Part shown: positions 1 to 10,797 of the stretch, piece after piece | How positions within the stretch are numbered: the stretch's first letter is position 1 | How the letters are laid out: each line of letters opens with the position of its first letter | Assembly (NCBI RefSeq): GCF_001039355.2 | Contig: NW_019774014.1 | Span: 35,671 to 97,670 of the forward strand | Origin: Lingula anatina | Taxonomy: Eukaryota; Brachiopoda; Lingulata; Lingulida; Lingulidae | Direction: 5' to 3' | DNA: 62,000 nt | The notes under the pieces: generated by a model | Database searches by the model: none | Seen by the model: only the letters and a program-made list of their open reading frames with translations | Told to the model about the DNA's origin: nothing | Translations under genes and position numbers: made by a program

Positions 1-593
1 TGAATCTGACAAACTGCAATGATATGAGTTTATTTCCATTTTTGACACTTTATTACACAATACACGATAACAAGTTTACCATCATTTTTACATAATCAAC
101 TAACAATGTTGTAAAGATGCAGGAAATGTCAAACAAACACTTTTACGTATCTTATTACTTAAATAATAAGGCTATTAACATGCCTAAGAATTAAAGATGC
201 ATACAAAGTCAATTTTTTGTCACAAAAACCAACCAAATGCCAGCATATAGTCTCAAGTAGTATAACTAAGAGAATTACCAAAAAGCATTGTTTAATTTTA
301 CCCAAAAATGATGTTTGAATAGATTTTTCTGCTGGCATTCTAAGCTGTATGTCAATGGGGCAGGAAAGTAGGTCACGGAAGTAGGTTAAATTTACAACCA
401 TAAATTTGAAGAAAGGAGCAGTCTAAAGGTCTTTTATGGTTGATCGAGTGATCTATTCAGTTTTTCCCTTGGCATGTCGAATTTATTTGAGTCATATAAG
501 AATCTAGTAGAAGTGGTTTACATGTGTTACTGGGAATCCACACTTCACCGATGCTCGGTTCGTATGTACCTTTAAATCTGAGGAAATCTGAGG

Positions 594-1062
594 AAATGTG
601 AAAAAACAGCATAACTTCTAAAATAATGCCCCGATTATGCTGAATTTCGAACTCAACCTGCGTTTTAGTAAGACTGACCATTCCTGTGAGTTTAATGACA
701 ATTGGGCTTTCTGTTTTTCTTATATTGTGTTTACAGTGTTGCATATATGCTGAACAATGAAAAAAACGCATAACTACCAAAATAGTGGCCCGATCATGCT
801 GATTTTCGAACTTGACCTGCGTTTTAATAAGATTGATTACTCCTGTGAGTTTCATGACAACAGGCTTAACGGTTTTCCTTAAAATGTGTTTACAAGGTTG
901 CATATATGCTGAAAAGTGAAAAAACAGCATAACTTCTACAATAATGGCTCGATCATGCTGATTTTCGAACTTGACCTGCGTTTTATGAATATTCATCAGC
1001 TCTGTAAATATAAAGCCAAAAAGTGAAACTGCCTTCCACTTATCGTGTTTACAAGGAAAGTG
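594..1062. repeat. Three-copy tandem repeat, about 157 bp per unit
   Basis: Three successive units begin near 598, 752 and 911. Each carries a conserved block (cgatcatgctgattttcgaa-like followed by cctgcgtttta) and most end in gttgcatatatgct. The units have drifted by substitutions and small indels. The minus strand stays open through all three copies only because the unit length is nearly a multiple of three; the resulting repetitive peptide resembles no family I know, so I treat this as non-coding tandem DNA. Confidence 0.8.
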
Positions 1063-1118
1063 CACGGCGCCGGCGACGGCATCGGCATCGGCATCGGCAT
1101 CGGCGACGGCGACGACAT
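1061..1118. repeat. GC-rich hexanucleotide tract (cggcat/cggcga)
   Basis: Alternating cggcat and cggcga hexamers run directly on from the tandem repeat. This is a sharp GC island in AT-rich surroundings. Confidence 0.85.
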
Positions 1119-1134
1119 CTGTGTCTGTACATAA

Positions 1135-1470
1135 AAAGAAGCTGCTGACACTTGTCTCTTACCGTCGTTCGAAAGGGCCTTTTATATAACCTTGATCAAT
1201 GGCGGTCGCATAAAGCATTTTCTGCGTAGCAGCCTAGGTTGTCAACAGATTCAGCAAAAGATGTGTACTCCGTGGTTTCATTACAACAAGTAAATAATTC
1301 TAATAATATCCAAGGCATCTTCACACTGTTGTCATTCACATGCATAGACAAAACACGTGTTGTACAAACAGAATTTACATGGTGACCGGAGTGGGACATT
1401 TGAAAGCAACAATTAAAGCTACCTTCCTCATTTTGTTCCATGTTATAACACGAAAACGCAAGGTTTTTTT
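1135..1470. repeat. Dispersed repeat, copy 1 (paralogous to 3977-4270)
   Basis: Starts with aagaagctgctgac and shares ordered blocks with the copy at 3977-4270: caatggcggtcg, ttgtcaacagattcag and a gtgac...gtgg.catttgaaagc block. The copies are clearly diverged. No coding capacity is evident in either. Confidence 0.65.
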
Positions 1471-3540
1471 CAGATGACTTTAATTTACAATCTCTCATAT
1501 AAGAGGAACAAACCCCTTTTTAGTCTTGGATGGTTTGGATATACTAGCAAGTCTACTAGTCCCATTTTCATATCTGAGTATGTATTTTCACATCAAAAAT
1601 GAGCTGAAGTGGCTAAAAGATGATGTCCTTATGATATTTCTGTCTTAAAGGTTTTTATGATTTTTCACATGCATGGCTGCATGGCACTATTTCATTCATA
1701 TTAAAAAGAAACAAGTGATAGGTGACCATGTTAGTTTTGTTGCTATGGTGATTTAATTGAACTTAAGATTCAATTACCACATAAAGCTACGGACAATTTA
1801 ATTATTTGCTTATCTTTTTTCATTTTTTTTTCACAGATGAAGTGTGTTTAAAGATCACATCTCCCAGACATGATCTTCAGGACATAGAGGAAAAAAAAAC
1901 TAGTAGGTACTCATGCAAGTTTTGTTTTCATGGCAACTTGTTTCATTATCAAATTGAATATTTCATTTTGGGTACTTTTTATTAATTCATTTGTGGTTAA
2001 AGGGTGTATTCCCAGTGTTACGGGTCAAAACAGCTCTAACATAAAAAAACACAAACAACGAATTCAACTATGAATATAATATATTACATACAACTAACAT
2101 ACACTAACTAATACTATCATGTTGCATAAACTTTATCATTTGTCGAATACAGTTAAATTCTAACAGATTCGTAGACAGTTAGGTTTTGCAGACGCAAATT
2201 AAGTCACCATTTTCCATGTCCTTATCTGTTGAACTGCCATTTGTCGAAGCACCTTTTGCCTATTGAGGCTGAGATTCTGTGCTGCTGCCTTCCATAGTGA
2301 GTTAAGTTTGGCCTCATATAGTACAGTTAATAAAGTACAGTTTTTGTACTGTAAAAGTGTTACACACTGTCCGCACTCAAGTGTTGCATCAGTTTATGTT
2401 CTCCGGAGTCCAGCACTTAATAACAGTCCCGCACTTCATTAACATCCCCCAGGAAATGCACTGCATGACGTCACGCCTAGCCCACTGCGCATGCGTGCAT
2501 TTTTAATGAGTTGCTAGATTGCCACAGGAAAATGAATGGGTTCGCGATTCGTGGGTAATTCGTGAGAATTGACAAACTTACGGCCTGATGCCGATAGACA
2601 GCAACGCTGTGCTACATGCTTCAAGCAACTCCTGACCAAATATCGCTAGGGTTTTTAAAAAAAAATTCTGTTGTACACATGTACTAAGAAGTTTGCCGTA
2701 TATTGCCTAGCCTACCCTCAGCAAAACGCAAATATTTTCAGTAATAGTGATTTTAGACGGTAGATTCACACAGAAACAAAGACAAATTAATTCATTGCCG
2801 ATAGCACCAGCAGATAGCAGTACCATACAGAGTCTGATTAAAAACTTTCATGGCAATTGAAGATTTTTTACCACTGTACAATGGAATCCAAAAAGAGCAC
2901 TTGGTACAAATGTAAATCTGCCCAGTGCAAGGCCAAGAATTCAATCAGTATTTTCAATCATATTATCAGATTTCACATAAATTGACTGACCATATCACTA
3001 CTCAGTTAACTTATCTCTTAATCCAAAATTCCTATAATCGTTTAATAATTATGCAAAATTCTTCTTTCAGATTGCTATTTTTTAAAATTTTTAATGCTGC
3101 AACTGTTCCAAAATAATCTTGTAGTAAAGGAAAAATGCAAATAAGAAGTGGAAGACCATTTTTACCCAAAGTATTCAATTATTTGAATATAAAAAGATAA
3201 GATCACGATTTAACAAATTAAAATAATCTTTCATGAACTCTTTCATGAATAACATATTAAACAAAAATAAAAGTTATAAATCAGTGGTAATGGCTTATTC
3301 TGGAATGTATGACCTCTGCACATTATCAGTACCTGACTTGGTACAGTATAGTTACTACTTGGATACAGAGTTAGATTTAATAATGTAACAAAACGAACAA
3401 TCTATATTATAATAATAAACTTCTCTGCACATATCAGACGCTTGTTACCTTGAACTAACACTACTTGACAATGGGCTGAGCACTTATCACAGAGTCTGTG
3501 TGCGATGCCATTCTTGTGCTGTGATTGGTTTGTTGTGTTG
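1471..3540. other. No gene recognised; AT-rich non-coding
   Basis: Both strands were scanned. Reading frames are short and have no recognisable domain or splice-linked coding exon. A CpG-richer patch (tgacgtcacgcc, gcgcatgcgtgc) sits near 2465-2500 but nothing nearby supports a promoter call. Confidence 0.5.
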
Positions 3541-3660
3541 TGTGTTTGGGGGGTGTAGGAGGTGTGTGTGTGTGTGTGTGTATACGTGTGTTTGGGTGTG
3601 GGAGAGGTGTGTTTGAAGTGGTGAAATGAGGTGTGTATGAGGGAAGGGGGGTTAAAGACT
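3541..3660. repeat. GT/TG-rich low-complexity tract
   Basis: Interrupted gt dinucleotides and ggtgtgt motifs on the plus strand. The two open minus-strand frames crossing it encode only Thr/His/Pro-rich low-complexity peptide and are not genes. Confidence 0.8.
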
Positions 3661-3976
3661 GTGCAGTGGTACACACGCACACTATATAAACAGTGTTATA
3701 ATTCACAAACAGTGTCACAAAGCTGACATGCTAGAAGGACGTGCACATACTGAAATTGCAGTAGATTATGCTGATTTACTATTTATTGATCTTTTAAAAA
3801 TTACTACCACACGGTATTTTTGTGAATATTTTCGTTCATTTTACTTCACTAACATAAAGGCTGTATTTTATCCGTGCCAGCATGTTAGTGTGCCCTTAGT
3901 GCATATAAAGAATGCATTGTGGCTTGAATAGGGAAGTGATATCAACACAAAGCACTCACCCGGGGATTAAAATAAA

Positions 3977-4270
3977 AAAGAAGCTGCTGACGTAGTGTCG
4001 CTTAACACCCATAATGGAACAGAGAAAAGGGGGACTTCTTTATTTACCCTTGCGCAATGGCGGTCGTTTAAAGTACTTACTATGTAGAAGTCTGGATTGT
4101 TAACAGATTCAGTAAAAAAGGTAAGCTTTCGTGACAAAAGGAAGTACTGTGACGATGGTGACTAAAGTGGTAACATGGTGACTAAAGTGGGTCATTTGAA
4201 AGCTGCAGTTTAAGTTGCCCCCCGCCATCTTGTTACTCATCTAACTGCGCAGTAGTGTCATACCATTAGA
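3977..4270. repeat. Dispersed repeat, copy 2 (paralogous to 1135-1470)
   Basis: Shares aagaagctgctgac, caatggcggtcg and the gtgac...tcatttgaaagc blocks with the copy at 1135-1470 in the same order and orientation. A ggtgactaaagtgg motif is locally duplicated within this copy. Confidence 0.6.
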
Positions 4271-4739
4271 CGAATTATGTATACCGTATTTTTTTATAAT
4301 TTTGAATTAGTCTGATTCGGATAAAATATACCCCCGTTGACACAACTGTTGTTACTGGATTTGATAAAATACAACACGTAAACTTCCCTTTTCTGTGTAC
4401 ATGCAGTAGAGACACAAGCAAGGCTTTCCATAGAGATCCGTCCAACTGTCATATAGGTGGCCATTGGTTCCAAAAGACGGCCTCTGTGTTCTCAAAGACG
4501 ACTGGGAGGCTATATTAATGTACGATCTCAAGCCTATGAAACTCAACATTGATATTGATCTATTGAAACTATATGAGTAGCAAATGGGTAAAATGTTCAC
4601 TGGCTTTGTAGTTGGATCATAAATGAATATGATTAAACACAAGCCAAAAAAATTCATAGCGTTAGCTTACATCATTACATTACATCAACGTCTGCTCACA
4701 TCAGTCTCATAAAAACCTACGTCCATGTTAGACGTCAGT

Positions 4740-4855
4740 GAACTGTATGTGTGTGAGGGGTTGGGAGAGGGACGTGCGTGTGTGCGTGCGTGCGTGCGTG
4801 TGTGTGTGTTAGTGAAAGGCTGTTATGTATGTATGTATGTGTGTAGTGTGCAGGG
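4740..4855. repeat. GT-rich microsatellite
   Basis: Runs of gtgt, cgtg and tatg. Low-complexity DNA at the left flank of the DIRS-type element. Confidence 0.75.
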
Positions 4856-4950
4856 GGTGTCAGGGGGGTCCTGGCTCCCCCTTCGATTTCTGACAAAATC
4901 ACACCAATACTCCCCTCTTGAAATTAGAATCTTGACTAGCTGAATCATAG

Positions 4951-5058
4951 TTCTAAACCGTATCATATGGCACCGTTTGCCCTCATGAGTAGGTAGAATC
5001 TCAATCACACTTCAGCTTACAGGTAAGCTTTGTTTAATTTTGTAATTCTACCTACTCA
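4951..5058. repeat. DIRS left terminal repeat block (A-B)
   Basis: A (4951-4983) matches 9509-9541 with one visible mismatch. B (4984 onward) begins with a 20-bp identical match to 9447-9466 (catgagtaggtagaatctca) and continues with the shared cttacaggta...tgtttaatttt core. B is also closed by a perfect 14-bp inverted pair: tgagtaggtagaat at 4986-4999 and its complement at 5045-5058. The right-hand B lacks the closing arm. Confidence 0.8.
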
Positions 5059-5199
5059 CACAGCATTTTTGAGATCCAACGAGACTTAAAAGCTCATATG
5101 GTTTGACTAATTATTGAAAAAGGCTCTGTCCGAAACTACATACTACAGATTCTTCAATTTGGCCCCTTTTGACTTATCTAATATTTTCCTGCCGTAGGT

Positions 5200-5917
5200 T
5201 TCGGTAGGATATATTGGTTTGTCATAATATTTACAAAACGTGCTGGTTTAACTCCAGCCCACAGTTTTAAGAATTGTATCCAGAGGAACATTCATAGCTT
5301 TGGCTGCACTTGCCGAGGCTGATCTAGCGCTATGCATTTTAATCAATTTGGTGTCTAAGCCAGCGGCACTCATAATGTCCCTAATCCAGCGGGCTAATGT
5401 TGCGCTTCCGATTGCATTGTGTGGTTTACAATAACTAACAAATGATTTTGTGCCGTGTCTCAAATTTTTCGTTCGTTCTATATACTCTTTTAAATATGTA
5501 AAGACACACAATCTACTGTCTTCGGGATACGACGGTAAAAAGTTCATGTGCGTCTCTCCCTGGCTTGGACTGCTTTATAAGAGTGTTTATTATGGGGAAC
5601 TTAAATGTTTCCTTGGCAGATACCATATTATCTAAATCCATATGGAGTATAGATTGACTTCTGGCCCCTGTTACAAGTAAACAGAGCATAGCAAGTTTTG
5701 CACTAAGTTGTTTTAGTGACAGCTTGCTTGCAGGAGAGAGGGGGTTCAAATAATTGAGCATCGTATTAACGTCCCATGTCTGTGAGTAGCGTGGCAAGCT
5801 TGGGCGTGCATTGAATACAGCTCTAATGAATCTCTGTATCAGAGGATGTTGGCCTACACTGAGGCTACTGTCACTAAGCGCAATTACTGCGGAAAGTGCA
5901 GACCCGGCAGTATTCAA
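5200..5917 (-). pseudogene. DIRS tyrosine recombinase remnant
   Basis: The encoded enzyme would integrate the circular cDNA of the element. Two overlapping minus-strand frames (5917-5513 and 5547-5248) make one recombinase. The N-terminal frame has the DIRS-type core (GQHPLIQRFIRAVF, PRYSQTWDV, LSLKQLSAKL) and the first catalytic Arg in TGARSQ. The C-terminal frame has the H-x-x-R box (HSARSASASAAK) and the Trp of VGWS. The frames meet in a T5 run near 5540. An in-frame TAA at 5248-5250 separates Trp from the sequence carrying the expected nucleophile (TSTFCKYYDKPI, codons at 5224-5229). All catalytic residues are therefore recognisable, but one frameshift and one stop break the gene. Confidence 0.8.
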
Positions 5918-5929
5918 TGCAGATTTTTT

Positions 5930-7900
5930 TTAGTCCTGCATCGTAAAGTAGCGTGAGGAAATCCATAACTTGAGAGACGTTTGGCTGAATTTTATCAATG
6001 CCGCTCTCTCCAAAGAAAATTTTCCATTTACATAGGTAGACTTTATACTGTTTTTAGTGCCCTGCCTCCAGGAATTTAAGAATTTCAGGAATTTCTTGAG
6101 GTCTAGACTTATTATTTTGCGATCACAATCTCTCCCTGACAAGTGACAAGCCATCATCCTTAGCTTGGGCCACATGGAATGTACAGCTTCCGGACTCTGG
6201 TGCAGGTAAAGGAGAGATCTCCTGTGTGGTAACCCTAGGGGTTGACTGATAAGCAGTTGACACATCCTCGGCCACCATGGTTGGGTTTTCCATGGTGGTG
6301 CAATCACAATCGCCAAGACCTTGTCCTCGCGAATCTTTTTCAATAACCTGGCAAGCAAGCTAGAAAGAGGAAAAATCCATATATATTTGTCATGCCAGTC
6401 AATTGTAAATGCATTAATTGCACATACATCTGGGTCAGGCCTCCAAGCCACACAAGGTTTCATTTGGTGATTAATTTGAGATGCAAACATGTCCATTTCA
6501 GGTTTCCCCCATAAATGAATCAGTTTGGTAAAAATACTACTGTCAAGTTTCCATTCAGTTCCTACGTCAAATTTTCTACTAGCTGTATCAGCTGTATCAG
6601 GAATATAAGTAGCAGATAGCCAGGTGTTCCTATCAATGCATCAGAGCCATATGTTTCTGGCCAATTTATTGCATAGAAGAGAGTGGTTGCCTCCCATATT
6701 CAGGATGTAGGCAACTGCTGGGACATTGTCCAGCTGTAGTAATATATGAGTATCACTAACGTGTTTGCAAAGGGAACGCAGGCCTAAGTATGCTCCTTTT
6801 AGTTCAAGGTAATTCATATGTGCAAAGAGGTCTTCATCTGCCCACTGACCTCCAGTGGGTTCCTGTCCTACAACGGCCGCGCCCCACCCCTTTGTTGAGG
6901 CGTCGCTCTGGAGAACTAAAGATGGATTTTTCATTGTGATAGTTTTTTTTTTATATTTAGCCTCTGTATATGACCCTCTCAAGTCTGATTTTGCTCTGGC
7001 TGAAAAGATCATTTTTGCACTAAAATCGCCCCTGCTCTGCTTAAGAGCCAAAATCTTTTCAATATCAAGTTGCTTGTAGTAAAGTTGGGCATATCTAACA
7101 CCTGGTGAACAAGAAACCAAAATTCCTATGACTTTGGCCACGGTGTGTATTTGGACAAGGTCGGCGTTTATGAGCACTTTAGTCCACTGAGCACGTTTTT
7201 CTTTGTTATCAGAGTTTATCGTGACTGTCATATCTGTTGAATTTAGAATAAAGACAAGATGTTCAAGTAGTTGTGTGGGTTCTGTCACTGATTTTTCCGT
7301 GTTCCCATGAAAACCCAGCTTTGTTAGAAGGTCAATTGTAGCTTTAACATTCTTTTCACACTCTTCGTAAGATTCAGCCGTTAGAAACAGGTCGTCTAGA
7401 TAACTGCTAGATGCATGTCCTTTCTGTCTTAAGGCTGACAGTACTGGTTTCATTATTTTTGTAAACTGCCAAGGGGCGCAGGACAAACCATTGGCAAGGC
7501 ATGTGAACATATACAGTTTATCATCAAAGAGAAATTTTAAGTATTTCCTGTAATGTTCATGAAATGCAACTGTGTAATATGCATCTGAAAGATGTATTGA
7601 TGCCATATAACACCCCCGGGTCATCAAGTGTTTACAGGTTTTAGGACGAAGAAAAATTGGTGAAACATACTAATTTAGTTCAGACCTACTTTCTACAATA
7701 ACACCTTTGTAAAGCAATTTCTGAATTTCAGAAGAGACAAGTACTTTGTCGTGCTTTGAAAATTTGCAATTTGGTAGCACATTTTAATTAGGCAGGGATT
7801 CAAAGTCTATGTCACACCCATAAATCAATCCTAAAACATTTGCTTCTGAAGTTATTTTAGCCCATTCATTGGAATGATTTCCAATATTTCCTGCTCGGAA
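5930..7900 (-). pseudogene. DIRS reverse transcriptase/RNase H remnant
   Basis: Open segments 7627-6641 and 6496-5930 plus the intervening and upstream sequence read in a DIRS-like order. An N-terminal portion (about 7900-7630; WAKITSEANVLGLIYGCDID, GVIVESRSEL, YVSPIFLRPK) has stops. RT follows with LSDAYYTVAF, LANGLSCAPW and the catalytic YLDDL. RNase H has SDASTKGWGAAV, NYLELKGAYLGL and QLDNVPAVAYI. The post-RNase H region has DMFASQINHQ and PPWKTQPWWP. A TGA just after NIWL (end at 6641) is followed by matching sequence (NTWLSATYIPDTAD), so it is a nonsense change. I see no methyltransferase domain, although some DIRS elements have one. Not functional as it stands. Confidence 0.85.
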
Positions 7901-8246
7901 AAACGATGTTGTGACACCCTGTTCACTTACCTCATGTGGTGTTAACGTTGGTGGCCTTTCTGTTCTCTGGGCATTACCCTGCCTTTTGGCCTGTAGGGGG
8001 CCTTCTCTCTCAAGGGTCTGGCCGATCTGTCCAATCTGTCCCCCCTCTGCCTGTAATGTTGAACGTTACGAGTCTGGGGGGTCCTTTGCACCTCGACCGT
8101 GTGGTAGTTTGTCATCTAACTGTCACGCTGTCTGTTATTAGGATTCCCCATAGGGGAATACTATTGTTTTTGGTAGTATTATTATTCTTTTCGCGCGTTT
8201 TTTTTCGCCAAAAATCTGAAATAATCACCATAGGTTTACTTGTTTG

Positions 8247-9128
8247 CTAAGTTGTTGTGACTGGGGCATTATCACTAAACAGCTGTTTGTACTCCGGGTT
8301 AATAGCTGACCTGAACAGCACCCTGCGTCTCGTATCCAGTCTGTGGGAACTGTCAGCGATTAGGGCTATTGCCTCAGACACAAGTTCCTTTGTCTGCTCT
8401 GACGATGGAGTGTCACCCTTCCCCTTTTCGGCTGTAATAAAACAGTTCATCAAAGTGACCAAATTCGTGAGGCCTTTGATAAGAGGTTTTTGTACGCGCT
8501 GTAGCATGACATCTTCAGTTTTGACATCGTTAGGTGCCATGTTAAATATTTCCTCATTTACAAGGACTAAATCGAGTTGCGGGCAATTACGCGGTGGAAG
8601 GCACTTATCAAGAGCAGTTTCTCTTTCATCTTTGCCCATGCCATATTCGAGCAATTCCGTTATGGTTTCGGAATATTGCTCATCAATGCTCGGCGCAGTT
8701 TTCTCTCGTTTATTAACGAAATGAGACTTAAGGTGCTGCAGCTCTGCAGTTCCTTTCCCGCTCCTGTGTTGTCACCCGTGACGTTGCTCTGGGCGTTTGG
8801 TTTCATGTTGGTTTCATGTTACAGAGCTATATGCCTTCTCTTACGGGGAGGTTCTGGTTCTTCTCCGTCACGGTCACTTACCTCCCCATCAGAAAGGGGC
8901 AAAGTAAGGTTTAACATGATCCCCCTCTTCGTCCGTATAGGCGTCATAAGCTGATTTTAGCTCGTTCACTATGGGACATATATGGGTCATAGCCTTCGTC
9001 AGAGAACTCAGTTGGACTTTAATGTCCCTCAACGTTTTGGCCGTGTCCTTTTTCCCTGCCATATATGGGGTACTTCTACATGTGCCCGCGCTGGAATTTC
9101 CAGCTTTTTCTTTAAGGACGTATGGCAC
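8247..9128 (-). pseudogene. DIRS gag-like remnant
   Basis: Two minus-strand open segments (9128-8889 and 8654-8247) lie upstream of RT and are joined by stop-containing sequence that still reads as gag-like protein (HFVNKREKTAPSIDEQYSET before the second segment). The downstream segment has the DIRS gag-type pattern with PRNCPQLDLVLVNEEIF and LQRVQKPLIKGLTNLVTL. The stretch from 8246 to 7900 encodes a basic, Arg/Gln-rich tail with stops. Assignment rests on position and a family-like pattern, not on a strict motif. Confidence 0.65.
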
Positions 9129-9446
9129 AGCAATAATGTCAGACTATTCGTCTGAAGAGGAGTAAGGCATTGTCTTTCCCTCCTCTCTTCCTCGCGTGCT
9201 GGAGGCACGTGTGCAGATACAGGAATTTCCAGTTGGTCGTGTCTGAGCATTTTCCCCCTGGAATTCTCGTCCATGGAGACGATTGGCATTGCCAATTGCG
9301 TCTCAGCCTTATGATAGTTATCTTTTCTCTCTGTCCCTTGTTATGTCTATCGTTATCGTGGTCAGGGAATTGCCTGTATGTTGAAGATGGCTACGCAAGT
9401 GAACTCATGATGCGCATGCGCAATCTCGTTTGATCTCAGTACTGTA

Positions 9447-9541
9447 CATGAGTAGGTAGAATCTCAGACAAACTTCAACTTACAGGTAGGTCTTGTTTAA
9501 TTTTGCAATTCTAAACCGTATCATATGGGACCGTTTGCCCT
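9447..9541. repeat. DIRS right terminal repeat block (B-A)
   Basis: Contains B (9447-9513) followed directly by A (9509-9541), the reverse of the left-end order, while each unit keeps the same orientation. The order is circularly permuted relative to the left end. Confidence 0.8.
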
Positions 9542-9691
9542 ATAAAATACCAATATTTTTGGGGCTCTTCAGCTGGCCTCGAATCCGACGCCAAGGAGAG
9601 GGGGTCCAAGGGTCGGCTTCGCATCCAAGGCCGTTTTAGTGGTAAAATACAATAGAATATTTTTCTATGCGTTGTGTACAATGTGTACAAC

Positions 9692-9920
9692 ATATGCGGT
9701 TCATTTTAAAAAGTCCTCAGTGCCGGTGTCATGTACCAGAAGGTCCCCCATGACAGAAAGTCCGGGACCCGTTATTTCAGGTTTCTGAAATAACGGGTCT
9801 CGGACTCTATATCATGGTAATTAGGTATAATATACAGGGTCCCCCGGACCCTGCATTTAACCGGACCCTACGTTTCATGACAGTTATCACGAAACACAGA
9901 GTCCGCCCGTCATACAGAAG
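9692..9920. repeat. Ginger-like left terminal inverted repeat
   Basis: Packed with gtccgg/ggaccc words and a large hairpin: 9760-9780 (gtccgggacccgttatttcag) pairs with 9785-9805 across a 4-nt loop with one mismatch. The same words recur in the right arm and are candidate transposase-binding sites by analogy. Confidence 0.75.
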
Positions 9921-10079
9921 AACTGGGTCTAAAAGCTAGGGTCCTACTGTAGAACAGTAGATATTTAGTAAAAGCGCTTTATATTGACAATCTGGGTATA
10001 ATATAATTATAATAAAGCAAACCCTTGATGCAAGTAAATATTATGTAACAAAACGGCGGTGGTTTGCACAACGACCTGG

Positions 10080-10220
10080 TGGTGTAGTGGACAGCGACAC
10101 GTGTTATGAGCCTACAATGGTATCCAATGACAGGGAAGTATGCAGTAATTTAATAATGTGTTGGTTCGAGTCCCACACTAGAGTTGGCTGTATAACGTCT
10201 CTATTTTCACTCTTTTTTTT
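10080..10220 (+). promoter_or_regulatory. tRNA-like Pol III unit (A box, B box, T8 terminator)
   Basis: A box TGGTGTAGTGG at 10080-10090 fits the consensus TRGYNNARNNG exactly. B box GGTTCGAGTCC at 10163-10173 is also a full match. The first strong Pol III terminator downstream is T8 at 10213-10220. The A-to-B gap of 72 nt is longer than in an intronless tRNA. The acceptor arms (about 10073-10079 against the sequence after the T arm) do not pair. I therefore read this as a tRNA-derived SINE head or tRNA pseudogene, not a working tRNA. Confidence 0.5.
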
Positions 10221-10756
10221 AAATCTCTACTTAAATATTCTAGTTACTGTCTATTTATTGTGTTTCATTCCGCAATAAAATGTGCTATACTCACTTTTTA
10301 TTATATTCCATACCCTTTTTTAAAATAAAACTTACTTAAAATATTTTTCACACATATCCCATTGCATTGTGATGCTTTGTACTACATATACGCGTGACTT
10401 ATTTGAATACCACTCGTACATGTGCGTAAGCTAGGGTACACAATGAATAGGAGCTAAACTATGCAAAACGTTTCTTGCTTTAGACTATACGCGTGACTTA
10501 GGCTACAATGACTACCACTCATAAATGTGTGACAGCTAGCGTTATACAGTGCATCAATGCCAAATTGTGCAAAATATGTATTTTCTGGAAAATGACAAAA
10601 TTAATTTGTTATTTAACATACGTGCTTTTGGAGTGTAATTGAAAATATACTCATTTAATTTTTTTTTAGCAATTTATATAAAGTTTTAATTTAAGTTGCA
10701 TACCCTAAATGAAAATGGAATCAACCCAAAAGGAATGTAGTTCATGTTTATCAGGG

Positions 10757-10763
10757 TATAAAA
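10757..10763 (+). promoter_or_regulatory. TATA box for the integrase gene
   Basis: TATAAAA lies 35 bp upstream of the integrase ATG (10798), placing an expected start site near 10785-10790 and a very short 5' leader. Confidence 0.5.
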
Positions 10764-10797
10764 TGGCTAGATCTTCGCGATGTCTTACTCTGTCAGA

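Larger units (their letters stand above)
4951..9541 (-). mobile_element. DIRS-order tyrosine-recombinase retroelement, decayed
   Basis: About 4.6 kb in minus orientation. Gag-like remnants (9128 to 8247), RT/RNase H (about 7900 to 5930) and a tyrosine recombinase (5917 to about 5200) follow in the order expected for DIRS-like elements. There are no LTRs, integrase or protease. The ends carry a 33-bp repeat A and a about 67-bp repeat B, both in direct orientation: A-B at the left (4951-4983, 4984-5050) and B-A at the right (9447-9513, 9509-9541). Frameshifts and stops interrupt all three genes, so this copy is defective. Assignment to the DIRS order is firm; the subfamily is not. Confidence 0.85.

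Noticed and set aside
457-1065. 202-codon minus-strand frame
   Set aside because: It is the translation of a 157-bp tandem repeat; the periodic peptide has no family resemblance and flanking repeats are non-coding.
8257-8954. Long plus-strand frames over the DIRS gag region
   Set aside because: They are antisense shadows of the gag-like minus-strand coding sequence.
10073-10190. Functional tRNA gene
   Set aside because: A and B boxes are perfect but acceptor arms do not pair and the spacing is too long, so only a tRNA-derived unit is claimed.
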